Positions 7,293 to 16,507 of a stretch of 64,000 bases of DNA are shown here, piece after piece. Both the position numbers and the translations under genes were made by a program. The notes under the pieces were generated by a model that was given only the letters and a program-made list of their open reading frames with translations, searched no databases and was not told where the DNA came from. The stretch is from Bradyrhizobium ivorense (GTDB lineage Bacteria > Pseudomonadota > Alphaproteobacteria > Rhizobiales > Xanthobacteraceae), in NCBI RefSeq assembly GCF_900696085.1, contig NZ_CAADFC020000028.1:1-64000 (forward strand). The letters are read 5' to 3'. Positions within the stretch are counted from its first letter, which is position 1. Each line of letters starts with the position of its first letter.

Positions 7293-9875
7293 TCACACCC
7301 GCTCCACAAAGCTGTCGACGACCTTCTTCTCGCCGGCCTTCTCGAACGCGATGGTGAGCTTGTTGCCGTCGATCTTCACCACATGGCCGTAGCCGAACTT
7401 TTGGTGAAACACGCGATCGTCGAGCGAGAATTCGGACACCGTGCCGGTGGATTTCGCCACCAGCTCGCCCTCGATCACCAGCGGGCCGTGCTTGCCGTGC
7501 CCCGATGAAAACGACGACTGCCGCTCCTCGAAGCCGCCGCTGCGCCCACCGCCGCCGCGGTTGCGATTGGCCTGGGCGCGTTGCCAGCCCGGGGTGGAAT
7601 AGCTCGAGCCGAAGGATTCCAGGTTGTCGAAGCGCGAGGCGCCATAGCCGCCGCTGCCGCCCCAGCCCGAGCCGCCCTTGGATTCGGTGATCTCGACGTT
7701 GTGCGCCGGCAGCTCGTCGAGGAAGCGCGAGGGGATGGTGGTCGACCAGGTGCCATGGATGCGGCGGTTGGTGGCGAAATAGATTTTTGCGCGGCGGCGC
7801 GCCCGCGTCAGTCCGACATGGGCGAGGCGGCGCTCCTCTTCGAGCCCGGCGCGACCCTGTTCGTCCAGCGTGCGCTGGCTCGGGAACAGGCCTTCCTCCC
7901 AGCCCGGCAGGAATACGTTGTCGAATTCGAGACCCTTGGCGGAGTGCAGCGTCATCAGCGACACCGCTTCCTCGCCGGCCTCGCCATCGCGGTCCATCAC
8001 CAGCGAGATGTGTTCGAGGAAGCCTTGCAGGTTCTCGAATTCCTCCATCGAGCGGACCAGTTCTTTCAAATTGTCCAGCCGGCCGGCGGCATCCGCCGAG
8101 CGGTCCTTCTGCCACATCTCGGTGTAGCCGCTCTCATCGAGCACGATCTCGGCCAATTCGGTATGCGACGTCACCTCGCTCTGCGCCCGCCAGCGGTCGA
8201 ACTGCATCACGAGGTCGCGCAACGAGCCGCGCGCCTTCGGCTTCAGCTCGTCGGTCTCGACCACGGCGCGCGCCGCCTCGAACAAGGGAATGCGTTTCTT
8301 GCGGGCGTGGTCGTGCAGCATCTGCACGGTGGCGTCGCCGAGGCCGCGCTTCGGCACGTTGACGATGCGCTCGAAGGCGAGATCGTCGGCCGGCGAGTTG
8401 ATGGTGCGCAAATAGGCCAGCGCGTCGCGGATCTCGGCGCGCTCATAGAATCTGGGACCGCCGATCACGCGATAGGGCAGGCCGAGCGTGACAAAACGGT
8501 CTTCGAACTCGCGCATCTGGAACGAGGCGCGCACCAGGATTGCGACGTCGTTGAGGTTTTCGCCGGCGCGCTGCAGCTCCTCGAGCTCCTCGCCGATCGC
8601 GCGCGCTTCTTCCTCGGAGTCCCAGGAGCCGGTGACGGTGACCTTCTCGCCGTCGACATCCTCGGTGCGCAGCGTCTTGCCGAGCCGCCCTTCATTGTGC
8701 GCGATCAGATGCGAGGCGGCGGCGAGGATGTGGCCGGTGGAACGGTAGTTGCGCTCCAGACGGATGACTTTTGCGCCGGGAAAATCGTGCTCGAAGCGCA
8801 GGATGTTGTCGACCTCGGCGCCGCGCCAGCCATAGATCGACTGGTCGTCGTCGCCGACGCAGCAGATGTTTTTGGGTGGACTCTTCTCCCTCTCCCCGTC
8901 CTTTACGGGGAGAGGGTCGGGGTGAGGGGCTGCCTCCGCGAGCTCAGTCTGCGGAGACTCCCCCTCACCCGGCGCGCTCTGCGCGCCGACCTCTCCCCGC
9001 AAGCGGGGCGAGGTGACATCTCCCGGAATCACCTCAGACAGCGCACGGCCCGGCCGCGACGGCGCCTGTGACAGGAGCCGCAGCCACAGATACTGCGCGA
9101 CGTTGGTGTCCTGATATTCGTCGACCAGGATGAACTTGAAGCGGTTCTGGTAGGAGCGCAGCACGTCCGGGTTCTCGCGGAACAGGCGGATGTTCTCCAG
9201 CAAGAGGTCGCCGAAGTCGGCGGCATTCAAGATCTTCAGCCGCTCCTGATAGGTCGCGTAGATCTTGCCGCCCTTGCCGTTGCCGAACGAGGCGGCCTCG
9301 CCCGAGGGCACCTGCTGTGGCAACAGCCCGCGGTTCTTCCAGCTGTCGATCAGCCCGGCCAGCATCCGTGCCGGCCAGCGCTTGTCGTCGATGTTCTCCG
9401 CCTGCAGCAGCTGCTTGAGCAGCCGCACCTGGTCGTCGACATCGAGCACGGTGAAATTGGATTTCAGCTGCACCAGCTCGGCATGGGTGCGCAGGATGCG
9501 GCCGCCGATCGAGTGGAAGGTGCCGAGCCACGGCATGCCCTCGACTGCCTGGCCCAGCATCTGGCCGAGCCGCAGCTTCATCTCGCGCGCTGCCTTGTTG
9601 GTGAAGGTCACCGACAGGATCTCGTGCGGCCGGGCGCGGCCCTGGCTCAGGATGTGCGCGATGCGTGTGGTCAGCACCCGCGTCTTGCCGGTGCCGGCGC
9701 CGGCGAGCACCAGCACCGGGCCGTCGAGCGTCTCGACCGCCTCGCGCTGCTCCGGATTGAGCCCGCTCAGATATTGCGGAGCACCGGCCGCCGCCCGCGC
9801 ACGCGCGGCGATGCCGCCAGCCTGTGGCTGGTGCTCGGGAACGCCGCGATGGGGCAATTTGCTTGGCTCGGTCAT
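7293..9875 (-). CDS. uvrD: ATP-dependent DNA helicase UvrD/PcrA family (with in-frame repeat insertion)
   Basis: 860-residue SF1A helicase of nucleotide excision and mismatch repair (3'-5' unwinding). Motifs: Q motif LNPEQREAV (39-47), Walker A AGAGTGKT (58-65), VDEYQDTN (motif II), GDDDQSIYGWRGA (III), LERNYRST (IV), TLHSAKGLEFDNVFLPGWEEGLFP (V), EEERRLAHVGLTRARRR (VI), and a C-terminal Tudor-like tail (VFHQKFGYGHVVKIDGNKLTIAFE). Residues about 285-329, between motifs II and III, are not helicase sequence: they are a translated palindromic repeat (8888-9021). All motifs stay in frame, so the product is probably functional. The ATG at 9875 is preferred; a GTG at 9896 is possible. Confidence 0.93.
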   Translation of the reverse strand: MTEPSKLPHRGVPEHQPQAGGIAARARAAAGAPQYLSGLNPEQREAVETLDGPVLVLAGAGTGKTRVLTTRIAHILSQGRARPHEILSVTFTNKAAREMKLRLGQMLGQAVEGMPWLGTFHSIGGRILRTHAELVQLKSNFTVLDVDDQVRLLKQLLQAENIDDKRWPARMLAGLIDSWKNRGLLPQQVPSGEAASFGNGKGGKIYATYQERLKILNAADFGDLLLENIRLFRENPDVLRSYQNRFKFILVDEYQDTNVAQYLWLRLLSQAPSRPGRALSEVIPGDVTSPRLRGEVGAQSAPGEGESPQTELAEAAPHPDPLPVKDGEREKSPPKNICCVGDDDQSIYGWRGAEVDNILRFEHDFPGAKVIRLERNYRSTGHILAAASHLIAHNEGRLGKTLRTEDVDGEKVTVTGSWDSEEEARAIGEELEELQRAGENLNDVAILVRASFQMREFEDRFVTLGLPYRVIGGPRFYERAEIRDALAYLRTINSPADDLAFERIVNVPKRGLGDATVQMLHDHARKKRIPLFEAARAVVETDELKPKARGSLRDLVMQFDRWRAQSEVTSHTELAEIVLDESGYTEMWQKDRSADAAGRLDNLKELVRSMEEFENLQGFLEHISLVMDRDGEAGEEAVSLMTLHSAKGLEFDNVFLPGWEEGLFPSQRTLDEQGRAGLEEERRLAHVGLTRARRRAKIYFATNRRIHGTWSTTIPSRFLDELPAHNVEITESKGGSGWGGSGGYGASRFDNLESFGSSYSTPGWQRAQANRNRGGGGRSGGFEERQSSFSSGHGKHGPLVIEGELVAKSTGTVSEFSLDDRVFHQKFGYGHVVKIDGNKLTIAFEKAGEKKVVDSFVERV
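8888..9021. repeat. Interspersed repeat inserted in frame inside uvrD
   Basis: The segment reads as the CTCTCCCC...GGGGAGAG type of intergenic repeat (left arm CCCTCTCCCCGTCC, right arm with CCTCTCCCCGCAAGCGGGG), related to 17481-17694. Length is compatible with the reading frame and there are no stops, giving a Pro/Glu/Gly-rich insert (for example PHPDPLPVKDGER) in the helicase between motifs II and III. Confidence 0.8.
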
Positions 9876-10153
9876 AGGCGAATCGTTGTGGCCCACGATG
9901 GCACCGCGGGACGGTGAAGGGGAGCCTTCTTAACAGGGATCGCAGGCCATATAGGGCCTGATCGGCCGTTTTGACAGGTTTATCGCGCACGGCAGGAACG
10001 ATCCTCGCAGCAATCCACAGCGCGCCCGGTTCCGGAAATCGGCGAAAATTTCGCGGTTTCGCGGCCAGGAACCTGCGTTTCCCCGCCGGATTGTCTCAGC
10101 AGATACGGCGCCGGGCTTCGGCCCGCGCACGGCAACGAGACAGAGGTTGGATC

Positions 10154-10327
10154 ATGCTGAGCTGGGTCGTCACGTTTCTGGTCATCGCCCTGATCGCGGG
10201 CATTTTGGGCTTCGGCGGCATCGCCGGCGCCTCGGTCGAAATCGCCAAGGCGATCTTCTTCATCGCCGTCATCCTGTTCCTGGTGTCGGCCGTGGTCGGA
10301 TTGGTGCGCGGCCGCACAAGGGTCTAG
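10154..10327 (+). CDS. DUF1328 (YtjA-type) small membrane protein
   Basis: 57 residues with two hydrophobic helices separated by a short loop (MLSWVVTFLVIALIAGILGF then AKAIFFIAVILFLVSAVVGLV) and a basic tail, the whole-length match of DUF1328 small membrane proteins. GAGGTTGGATC precedes the ATG as ribosome binding site. It is divergent from uvrD. The function in the family is unknown; some members respond to envelope stress. The stop lies next to a partial interspersed repeat. Confidence 0.85.
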   Translation: MLSWVVTFLVIALIAGILGFGGIAGASVEIAKAIFFIAVILFLVSAVVGLVRGRTRV

Positions 10328-10335
10328 CGAAGCGC

Positions 10336-10392
10336 TCCTGTTCTGACGCGTTTTCTTCACGCGAACCGGGAACCACTTCGCTCGAAAACGCT
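10336..10392 (-). repeat. Partial copy of the AGAGCGTTTTCGAGCGAAGTGG repeat
   Basis: On the minus strand this reads GCGTTTTCGAGCGAAGTGG, GGTTCGCGTGAAGAAAACGCG and TCAGAACAG, matching the first half of the full element at 30811-30916. The second half is missing. It lies between two convergent genes (DUF1328 and thioesterase). Confidence 0.8.
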
Positions 10393-10397
10393 ACGGG

Positions 10398-10910
10398 CTA
10401 TTTCGATGGCATCGCCACGCTGCGGCCGATGCCCTCGGGCCGGGGCACGCTCGCGTAGCTGTCGACGATCGCGGTCACGCGGGCGCGGATGTCAGGCGGA
10501 AACGGCGCCACCTTGCGCGCCTGCATGTCGACATGCAGCGTCAGGTTTTCCGAGGTCGCCGACAGCCAGCCCTCTTCGGCGTGGCGCAGCTGCTCGAACG
10601 TATGCAGGCGCTTCTCGTCGGCGCCGAGCAGGAACACCGAAACCTGCACGGGATCGCCGAGATGGATCTCCCGCAAATATCGCACGTGGCATTCGGCGGT
10701 GAAGGTCGAGCAGTGCCGCGCCTTCATGTAGGCCGGGCCGATGCCGAGCTGCAACCACATCTCGTCGATGGCGCGGTCGAACATCACGTTGTAATAGGCC
10801 ATGTTGAGATGGCCGTTATAGTCGATCCATTGCGGCTCGATCTGCATGATCGAGGACTTGAACGGGGTGGGCGGAAGCGGCAGTTCGCTGGCGGCAGTCA
10901 CTGAGGTCAT
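10398..10910 (-). CDS. Acyl-CoA thioesterase, hotdog fold (4HBT-like)
   Basis: 170 residues. The hotdog signature is at the front: MQIEPQWIDYNGHLNMAYYNVMFDRAIDEMW, in which D-x-NGH-N is the active-site region of 4HBT-type thioesterases, followed by HVRYLREIHLGDPVQVSVFLLGADEKRLH. Predicted to hydrolyse an acyl-CoA thioester in the cytoplasm; similar proteins occur with carnitine or betaine catabolism genes, but none is nearby. The start ATG at 10910 is chosen at the head of the homologous region. Divergent from the FAD dehydrogenase. Confidence 0.82.
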   Translation of the reverse strand: MTSVTAASELPLPPTPFKSSIMQIEPQWIDYNGHLNMAYYNVMFDRAIDEMWLQLGIGPAYMKARHCSTFTAECHVRYLREIHLGDPVQVSVFLLGADEKRLHTFEQLRHAEEGWLSATSENLTLHVDMQARKVAPFPPDIRARVTAIVDSYASVPRPEGIGRSVAMPSK

Positions 10911-11042
10911 GGTCCATCCCGGTTCGCTGGCGTTCGAGCATGAGCTTTTCTGCGACCGCATCGCCGCCTTTTTCAAGTCAGGCTCTCTTGACCCCTTATA
11001 CAAGCTTTGCCACGGTCGGCTAAATCCGGGAGGAATTTTGAC

Positions 11043-12467
11043 GTGGCGACGACGATTTCGAGCAATGTGACGCGACCTGAGCCGCAAGCCCTGAAAAGCG
11101 CGGTCGACGCGCTGGCGGCGCGGTTCGGCAACCGGCTCGTCACGTCGCAGGCGGTGCGCGAACAGCACGCCCATACCACCACCTGGCTGCCGAACCAGCC
11201 GCCGGACGCGGTGGTGATGGCGCAGGAAACCGCCGACATCCAGGACGTGGTGCGGATCTGCGCAAAACACCGCGTGCCGGTGATCGCGTTCGGCACCGGA
11301 ACCTCGCTCGAAGGCCAGGTCAATGCGCCGGGCGGCGGCGTCTGTATCGATCTGCGCGACATGAACAAGGTGCTCGCAGTCCATGCCGAGGACCTCGACT
11401 GCGTGATCCAGCCCGGCGTGACCCGCAAGGCGCTCAACGAGCATCTGCGCGACCAGGGCCTGTTCTTCCCGATCGATCCCGGCGCCGACGCCTCGCTCGG
11501 CGGCATGACCTCGACCCGCGCCTCCGGCACCAACGCGGTGCGCTACGGCACCATGCGCGAGAACGTGCTGGCGCTGAAGGTGGTGCGCGGCGACGGCGAG
11601 ATCATCACCACAGGCACGCGGGCCAAGAAATCGTCGGCCGGCTACGATCTGACCCATCTGTTCGTCGGCGCAGAGGGCACGCTCGGCATCATCTCCGAGC
11701 TCACCATCCGCCTGCGCGGCATTCCCGACACCATCGCTGCGGCGGCTTGCTCGTTTGACACCGTGCGCGGCGCCTGCCAGGCCACCATCCTCGCGATCCA
11801 GACCGGCATCCCGCTGGCGCGGATCGAGCTGCTCAATGCCGAGCAGGTCAAGGCCTGCAACAATTATTCAAAGCTGTCGCTGCCGGAGACGCCGCTGCTG
11901 CTCTTGGAATTCCACGGCAGCGAGGTCGAGGTCGCCGAGCAGTCGAAGAATTTTCGCGACATCGCCGCCGAATGCGGCGGCGGCGACTTCTCCTGGACCA
12001 CCAAGCCGGAGGACCGCACCAAGCTGTGGCAGGCCCGGCACGACGCCTATTGGTCGGTGAAGGCGCTGCGCCCCGGCGACCGCATCGGCGTGGTCGCGAC
12101 CGACGTCTGCGTGCCGATCTCGCGGCTCGCCGACTGCGTCACCGAGACCGAGGACGATCTGAAGCGGCTCAATCTGCTGTCGCCGATCGTCGGCCATGTC
12201 GGTGACGGCAATTTCCACTGCTCGCTGGTCTGCGACGTCGACAACAAGGACGAGATGGCGCGCGGCGAGGAGTTCATGCACCGTTTGGTCGAGCGCGCCC
12301 AGGCGATGGGCGGCACCTGCACCGGCGAGCACGGCATCGGCCAGGGCAAGCAGAAATATCTGCAGGCCGAGCTCGGCCCCGAGGCGCTCGACGCGATGCG
12401 GGCGCTGAAGCAGGCGCTCGATCCGCAGAACATTTTCAATCCGGGAAAGATCGTCCCCGCGGCCTGA
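11043..12467 (+). CDS. FAD-binding dehydrogenase, glycolate oxidase GlcD / D-lactate dehydrogenase type
   Basis: 474 residues. The FAD-binding type-4 (PCMH/VAO) domain is at 40-220: PVIAFGTGTSLEGQ and IDPGADASLGGMTSTRASGTNAVRYGTMRENVLAL are its pyrophosphate-binding loops. The FAD-oxidase C-terminal domain follows, with HVGDGNFHCSLV and GTCTGEHGIGQGKQKYL, carrying the metal/substrate His residues of this family. Likely oxidises a 2-hydroxy acid (D-lactate or glycolate) and passes electrons to quinone or cytochrome. The GTG at 11043 is chosen because GGGAGGA sits just upstream. Single gene. Confidence 0.88.
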   Translation: MATTISSNVTRPEPQALKSAVDALAARFGNRLVTSQAVREQHAHTTTWLPNQPPDAVVMAQETADIQDVVRICAKHRVPVIAFGTGTSLEGQVNAPGGGVCIDLRDMNKVLAVHAEDLDCVIQPGVTRKALNEHLRDQGLFFPIDPGADASLGGMTSTRASGTNAVRYGTMRENVLALKVVRGDGEIITTGTRAKKSSAGYDLTHLFVGAEGTLGIISELTIRLRGIPDTIAAAACSFDTVRGACQATILAIQTGIPLARIELLNAEQVKACNNYSKLSLPETPLLLLEFHGSEVEVAEQSKNFRDIAAECGGGDFSWTTKPEDRTKLWQARHDAYWSVKALRPGDRIGVVATDVCVPISRLADCVTETEDDLKRLNLLSPIVGHVGDGNFHCSLVCDVDNKDEMARGEEFMHRLVERAQAMGGTCTGEHGIGQGKQKYLQAELGPEALDAMRALKQALDPQNIFNPGKIVPAA

Positions 12468-12597
12468 AGCGCCGCCAATTTCCGCGCAATTTGCGCCCGC
12501 TGGCCGCGCGTGTAGCGGCTGGCCCATGGAACTTTTCCGTTCGCGCGACGTCTGTCTTATGCCGCAGTGTGAGCGGCGCAGCGCCAGGGAGAGCACC

Positions 12598-13986
12598 GTG
12601 GTCAGACGGGCAATTGGAATTGCGGTCATTGTTCTCGCGTTGGCCCTGTCAGGCACCGCACTCGGCAAGGGTGGCGGCGGAGGTCACGGAGGGGGCCATG
12701 GTGGTGGTCATGGCGGAGGTCACGGTGGCGGCCATGGGCATGGCGGGCACGGATTTGGCGGGCACGGCGGCGGCCACATGCATTTCGGCGGCGGACATCA
12801 TGGCGGGTTCGCCCGTTCGCACGCGATCCGGCGCTCGGGCTTTGCCGGCCATCGATCCTTCGCAACGCGCGGTGGCGCGAATTTCGGCCAGATGCGAAAT
12901 GCCGCGATCAGATCCGGCAATCTGCACGCCGGCAACGTGCACAACGCGTTCAATTCGCTGTCGCGCTCGGGCGCATTGCGAAACGGCCGATTGCTGAGCA
13001 ATCCGGCGGCGCGCGCGCAGATGGCGGCGGCTGCGGCGCTTGGCGGCTGGCACGGTGGCGCGGCCGCAGGCGGCTGGTGGCAGCATGCCGGCGGCGGTTA
13101 TGGATGGGTCGGCCCGCTGTTCTGGCCGTTCGCCTACAACGACATCTATGACTACGCCATCTGGGGCGACGACATCGGCTTCTGGGGCTATGGCTATCCG
13201 GACATCTATGCCGGCATTTTCGCGCCCTATGGCTATGACGACCTCAGGGGCTATTTCGTCGAACGCAGGCCGGGCCGGCGCAGCCGTGGCGGCGGGCGGA
13301 TCGAGCAGATGTGCGGCAACGACAGCCGCTCGCTTGCGGGCCTGCCGATCGATCAGATCGCGGCTGCGGTGCAGCCGACGGCGGCGCAGGGCGCTGCGCT
13401 CGACGAACTCGGAAATGCCTCGATCGCCGCGGCGCAGAGCATTCGTGCGGCATGTCCTGCGCAGGTGATGTTGACGGCGCCGAGCCGCCTTGCCGCCATG
13501 CAGCAGCGGATCGAGGCGATGATCGCAGCGGCCGCCACCGTGCAGCCGCCGCTGGACAAGTTCTACGGCCTGCTCGACGACGAACAGAAGGCGCGGCTGA
13601 ACGCGTTGGCCGAGGATCAGCGCAAGGCATCGGCCGCGAGTGCAGGCAGTGCGCCGTCTGCCGACAATTGTTCGGTGGCACAACCGGCGGCGCAGCAATG
13701 GCCGACCGGCGAGATCGACGCCCGGCTGCATTTGAACGACACCCAGCGCGCCGCGCTGCAGGTGCTGCAGAACGCCAGCGCCGATGCCGCGCAAAGGCTG
13801 CAAGCTGCGTGCAAGGCGAGCGATGCCATGACGCCGCCGGCGCGGCTTGCTGCCATCGCCAAACGACTCGATACCATGCTGCAGGCGGTCAAGGACGTAC
13901 GCGCCGCGCTCGAGGCGTTCTACGCCACCCTCGACGACGAGCAAAAGGCGCAGTTCGAGGCGATCGGACCAAGGCGATCGGCGTAG
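12598..13986 (+). CDS. Exported His/Gly-rich protein with two LTXXQ (Spy-like) repeats
   Basis: 462 residues. A signal peptide (to about residue 22) is followed by a Gly-His tract built on HGGG units (25-65), likely metal-binding. A Gly/Tyr/Trp-rich region is next, then two related units of about 100 residues (near 237-340 and 356-455). Each has Cys, a T/NDTQ-type segment, NAS-x-AAQ-x-AAC, an RLAA helix and FY-x2-LDDEQKA, which is the Spy/CpxP LTXXQ pattern. Probably a periplasmic or outer-envelope stress protein. The GTG start at 12598 has AGGGAGAG upstream and leads straight into the signal sequence. Single gene. Confidence 0.72.
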   Translation: MVRRAIGIAVIVLALALSGTALGKGGGGGHGGGHGGGHGGGHGGGHGHGGHGFGGHGGGHMHFGGGHHGGFARSHAIRRSGFAGHRSFATRGGANFGQMRNAAIRSGNLHAGNVHNAFNSLSRSGALRNGRLLSNPAARAQMAAAAALGGWHGGAAAGGWWQHAGGGYGWVGPLFWPFAYNDIYDYAIWGDDIGFWGYGYPDIYAGIFAPYGYDDLRGYFVERRPGRRSRGGGRIEQMCGNDSRSLAGLPIDQIAAAVQPTAAQGAALDELGNASIAAAQSIRAACPAQVMLTAPSRLAAMQQRIEAMIAAAATVQPPLDKFYGLLDDEQKARLNALAEDQRKASAASAGSAPSADNCSVAQPAAQQWPTGEIDARLHLNDTQRAALQVLQNASADAAQRLQAACKASDAMTPPARLAAIAKRLDTMLQAVKDVRAALEAFYATLDDEQKAQFEAIGPRRSA

Positions 13987-14182
13987 CTGCTTGACCCGAA
14001 CGGGAATCCGCTTCGCGGGAAAGCCATGGAGCCGGCGATTTTGACGCTTAGCCCGTTCGCGGTAGCCCGAAGGGTGTGGCGGCCGTGCCATAGTGATGCC
14101 TCATCACTCTTCGTTACGAAGACTCTACGGTTCACAGGCTGCGTGAAGGCCAGCTATGCTTGCCGGCGTTTGAGGTGCGGCG

Positions 14183-14575
14183 ATGTGGTGGTTCAGCAAG
14201 GCCAAGCAAAAGGAGATTTGGGACGATCCCGTCGAGCAGCCGCACGGCGACATCGAGGCGGTGAACATCATCCGCGCGATCTGCCGCGATGCAGCCGACA
14301 GCGCCGAGAAGCTGGGCCGGCCGGAGGGCCGTGCGGCGAAGAATCAGGAGATCGAGCGCGACCGCTACGAGCGCGCCGCCAGGCTCGCGATGGAGATCGC
14401 GATGAAGATTTCCGACGAGTTGATGCGCGACTCCGCGGTGCGCGAGATCATCGGCCTCTGCATGAAGGCCAACAACATCAAGACCGCACGGGCCCTGTAC
14501 CGTGCCATCCACGCCGGCTCGATCAAGGCCGAGGTGTTGCAGGAGCACCCGACGCTCGAGGGCGAGCAGGGCTAA
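14183..14575 (+). CDS. Conserved hypothetical protein, helical, soluble
   Basis: 130 residues, strongly charged and predicted all-helical (for example RYERAARLAMEIAMKISDELMRDSAV and IIGLCMKANNIKTARALYRAI). No signal peptide, membrane segment or motif that I recognise. Codon use resembles the neighbours and the end is natural, so it is very likely a real gene of a family limited to Bradyrhizobium-like bacteria. Function unknown. A palindromic repeat follows the stop by about 27 bp. Confidence 0.65.
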   Translation: MWWFSKAKQKEIWDDPVEQPHGDIEAVNIIRAICRDAADSAEKLGRPEGRAAKNQEIERDRYERAARLAMEIAMKISDELMRDSAVREIIGLCMKANNIKTARALYRAIHAGSIKAEVLQEHPTLEGEQG

Positions 14576-14601
14576 CCGTTCCGGCGGTCCCGCAGCCCGG
14601 A

Positions 14602-14680
14602 GCCCGGATGGAGCGCAGCGCAATCCGGGGCCAGTCTATCCGCGGAGAGAATCCCGGATTGCGCTTCGCGTCATCCGGGC
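14602..14680. repeat. Palindromic repeat with long arms (CCGGATgGAGCGCAGCG family)
   Basis: Left arm GCCCGGATGGAGCGCAGCGC and right arm GCGCTTCGCGTCATCCGGGC face each other around a 30-40 bp middle. It lies between two convergent genes (hypothetical and sulP), where the hairpin may serve as a bidirectional terminator. Confidence 0.85.
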
Positions 14681-14698
14681 TGCGCAGCGGCGATTGCA

Positions 14699-16393
14699 TC
14701 AGATTGACGTCTGTCCGCCCAACGCGCGCACCGCTTCATCGACGCTGCGGAAGATGCGGTCGTTCGGCAGCACCTCGTAAAGCTTGAACCGTTCGAACGC
14801 GGCATGGGCGCGGGCGGATTCCAGCCGCGCCACCGCGACTGTCACGCCCTGTTCGCGGCATTCGCGGAACAGGCCGCGTAGCTCCTGCGCCGCGGTGAAA
14901 TCGATCTCGATCAGGCCGCTGGCCTCGATCACCACGAGATGCGGTTTCGGCGTCGCGGTGCCGATCACCTTCAGCACGTCGCTGTGAAACCCTTCGGCAT
15001 TGAGGAACGACAGCGGCGCCTGCATGCCGAGCACGGCGATGCCCGGCTTGCGCTCGCCGGTGACGTTCGGGCCCGCCGGCCACCAGATCGTGGTGCCGGG
15101 GACGTGGACGAATTCGACCAGCCGCCCCCGCGTCGTGGTCCAGACGCCGTGCAGCAGCGACAGCGCGATGCCGAGCGCAACACCTTGCTCGATCGGCAGC
15201 ACGATGATCGCCGCCGCGGTCGCCACCACCAGCAGGAATTCGTAGAACGACTGCCGGAAGATCGCGACGATCTGGCCGACGCGGATGATGCGCAGCGCGA
15301 CGAACAGCAGCACGCCGCCGAGCGCCGCATCGGGCACGTGCTGCAACAGCGTCGCGCCGAACGCCAATAGCGCCAGCACGATCGCCGCGGCAACCAGCCC
15401 GGCGAGCTGGGTTTGGCCGCCGGTCTCCGACACGATGCCGGTGCGCGGCGGCGAGGCGTTGACCGGAAAGGCGCCGAACAGGCCGGCGAGCAGGCTGCCG
15501 GCGCCGACGCCGAGGAAGTCGCGGTCGACATCCGCCGGCTTGTCCGGGTCCGACAGGAACGAGCGCGTCGTGGCCGCGGTCTGCACCATGACGACGACCG
15601 CGATCAGGAATGCCAGCGACAGCAGTTTTATCCATTTCTCCGGCGCGATCTCCGGAAACGACGGCGTCGGCAGCGTGCCCGGCACCGCGCCGACCACCCT
15701 GACGCCCTTGCTCTCGAGCTGCCCGGCGATCACGGCGACCGTGGCTACGACGAGACCGATCAGCGCGCCGGGAATCCGCGCGCTGATCCTCTCCGATCCG
15801 GCAACCAGCGCCAGCACGCCGAGGCCGATCGCGAGCGTATGGAAGTTGGTCTGGCCGATGTGCTCGGCGAGCACGACGAGCTTGTAGAGCGTCGGCCCGT
15901 CCGGCGCGGCGAGGCCGAGCACGCCTGATAGTTGCGAGACCAGGATGTGCACGGAGATGCCGGCGAGGAAGCCGACCGTCACCGGCGTCGACAGCAAATT
16001 GGCGATCCAGCCGAGCCGAAACAAGCTGCCGGCGATCATGATCGCGCCGACCAAAAGCGCCAGCCCCATCGCCAGCGCCTGGTAGTCGTGTGTGCCCGCG
16101 GTCGCCATCAGCGCCAGCCCGCCGGCGAAGATCGGCGTGATCGTGGAGTCGGCGCCGCAGGACAAAAAGCGGTTGGCGCCGAACATCGCAAAGCCGATCG
16201 AGCCGGCGAGGAAGGCGAAGAAGCCGATCTGCGGCGAGAAGCCGCCGAGCCGCGCGGTGGCCATCTGCTCGGGGATCGCGATCGCGGCCAGCGTCAGCCC
16301 CGCGATCAGGTCACCAGGCAGGTCGCTCGGCCGGAAGCGCGCGAGCGAACGGAAGATCGGCCAGTTGGCGCGTGATGGTTGGTCCTGGCCCAT
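14699..16393 (-). CDS. SulP-family inorganic anion transporter with STAS domain
   Basis: 564 residues. The N-terminal two thirds hold the multi-helix SulP membrane domain; the first helix region has LIAGLTLAAIAIPEQMATARLGG and later FPVNASPPRTGIVSETGGQTQLAGL. A C-terminal STAS domain (about 450-555) has VLKVIGTATPKPHLVVIEASGLIEIDFTAAQEL. The family moves sulfate, bicarbonate or other anions across the inner membrane. The usual early consensus is slightly altered (PEQMATA), so the substrate is open. Monocistronic. Confidence 0.9.
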   Translation of the reverse strand: MGQDQPSRANWPIFRSLARFRPSDLPGDLIAGLTLAAIAIPEQMATARLGGFSPQIGFFAFLAGSIGFAMFGANRFLSCGADSTITPIFAGGLALMATAGTHDYQALAMGLALLVGAIMIAGSLFRLGWIANLLSTPVTVGFLAGISVHILVSQLSGVLGLAAPDGPTLYKLVVLAEHIGQTNFHTLAIGLGVLALVAGSERISARIPGALIGLVVATVAVIAGQLESKGVRVVGAVPGTLPTPSFPEIAPEKWIKLLSLAFLIAVVVMVQTAATTRSFLSDPDKPADVDRDFLGVGAGSLLAGLFGAFPVNASPPRTGIVSETGGQTQLAGLVAAAIVLALLAFGATLLQHVPDAALGGVLLFVALRIIRVGQIVAIFRQSFYEFLLVVATAAAIIVLPIEQGVALGIALSLLHGVWTTTRGRLVEFVHVPGTTIWWPAGPNVTGERKPGIAVLGMQAPLSFLNAEGFHSDVLKVIGTATPKPHLVVIEASGLIEIDFTAAQELRGLFRECREQGVTVAVARLESARAHAAFERFKLYEVLPNDRIFRSVDEAVRALGGQTSI

Positions 16394-16507
16394 CGGCTCT
16401 TGCTACTCCCAGCGGCTGCCGGGAAATCATCGGACAAGGCGCGGCCAAAAGCCAGCAGTTGGTCTGTGTGCAATCGCGAAGGGCGGTGACCTCGAAGGTT
16501 CGCTCCA

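Noticed and set aside
7581..9071. 496-codon plus-strand frame opposite uvrD
   Set aside because: Overlaps a helicase with every motif present; the antisense translation has no signal or family features.
12670..12790. Possible microsatellite or repeat array (GGTGGTCATGGC units)
   Set aside because: It is the coding DNA of the His/Gly tract in the LTXXQ protein; codons vary and there is no array-like spacing. Not a CRISPR.
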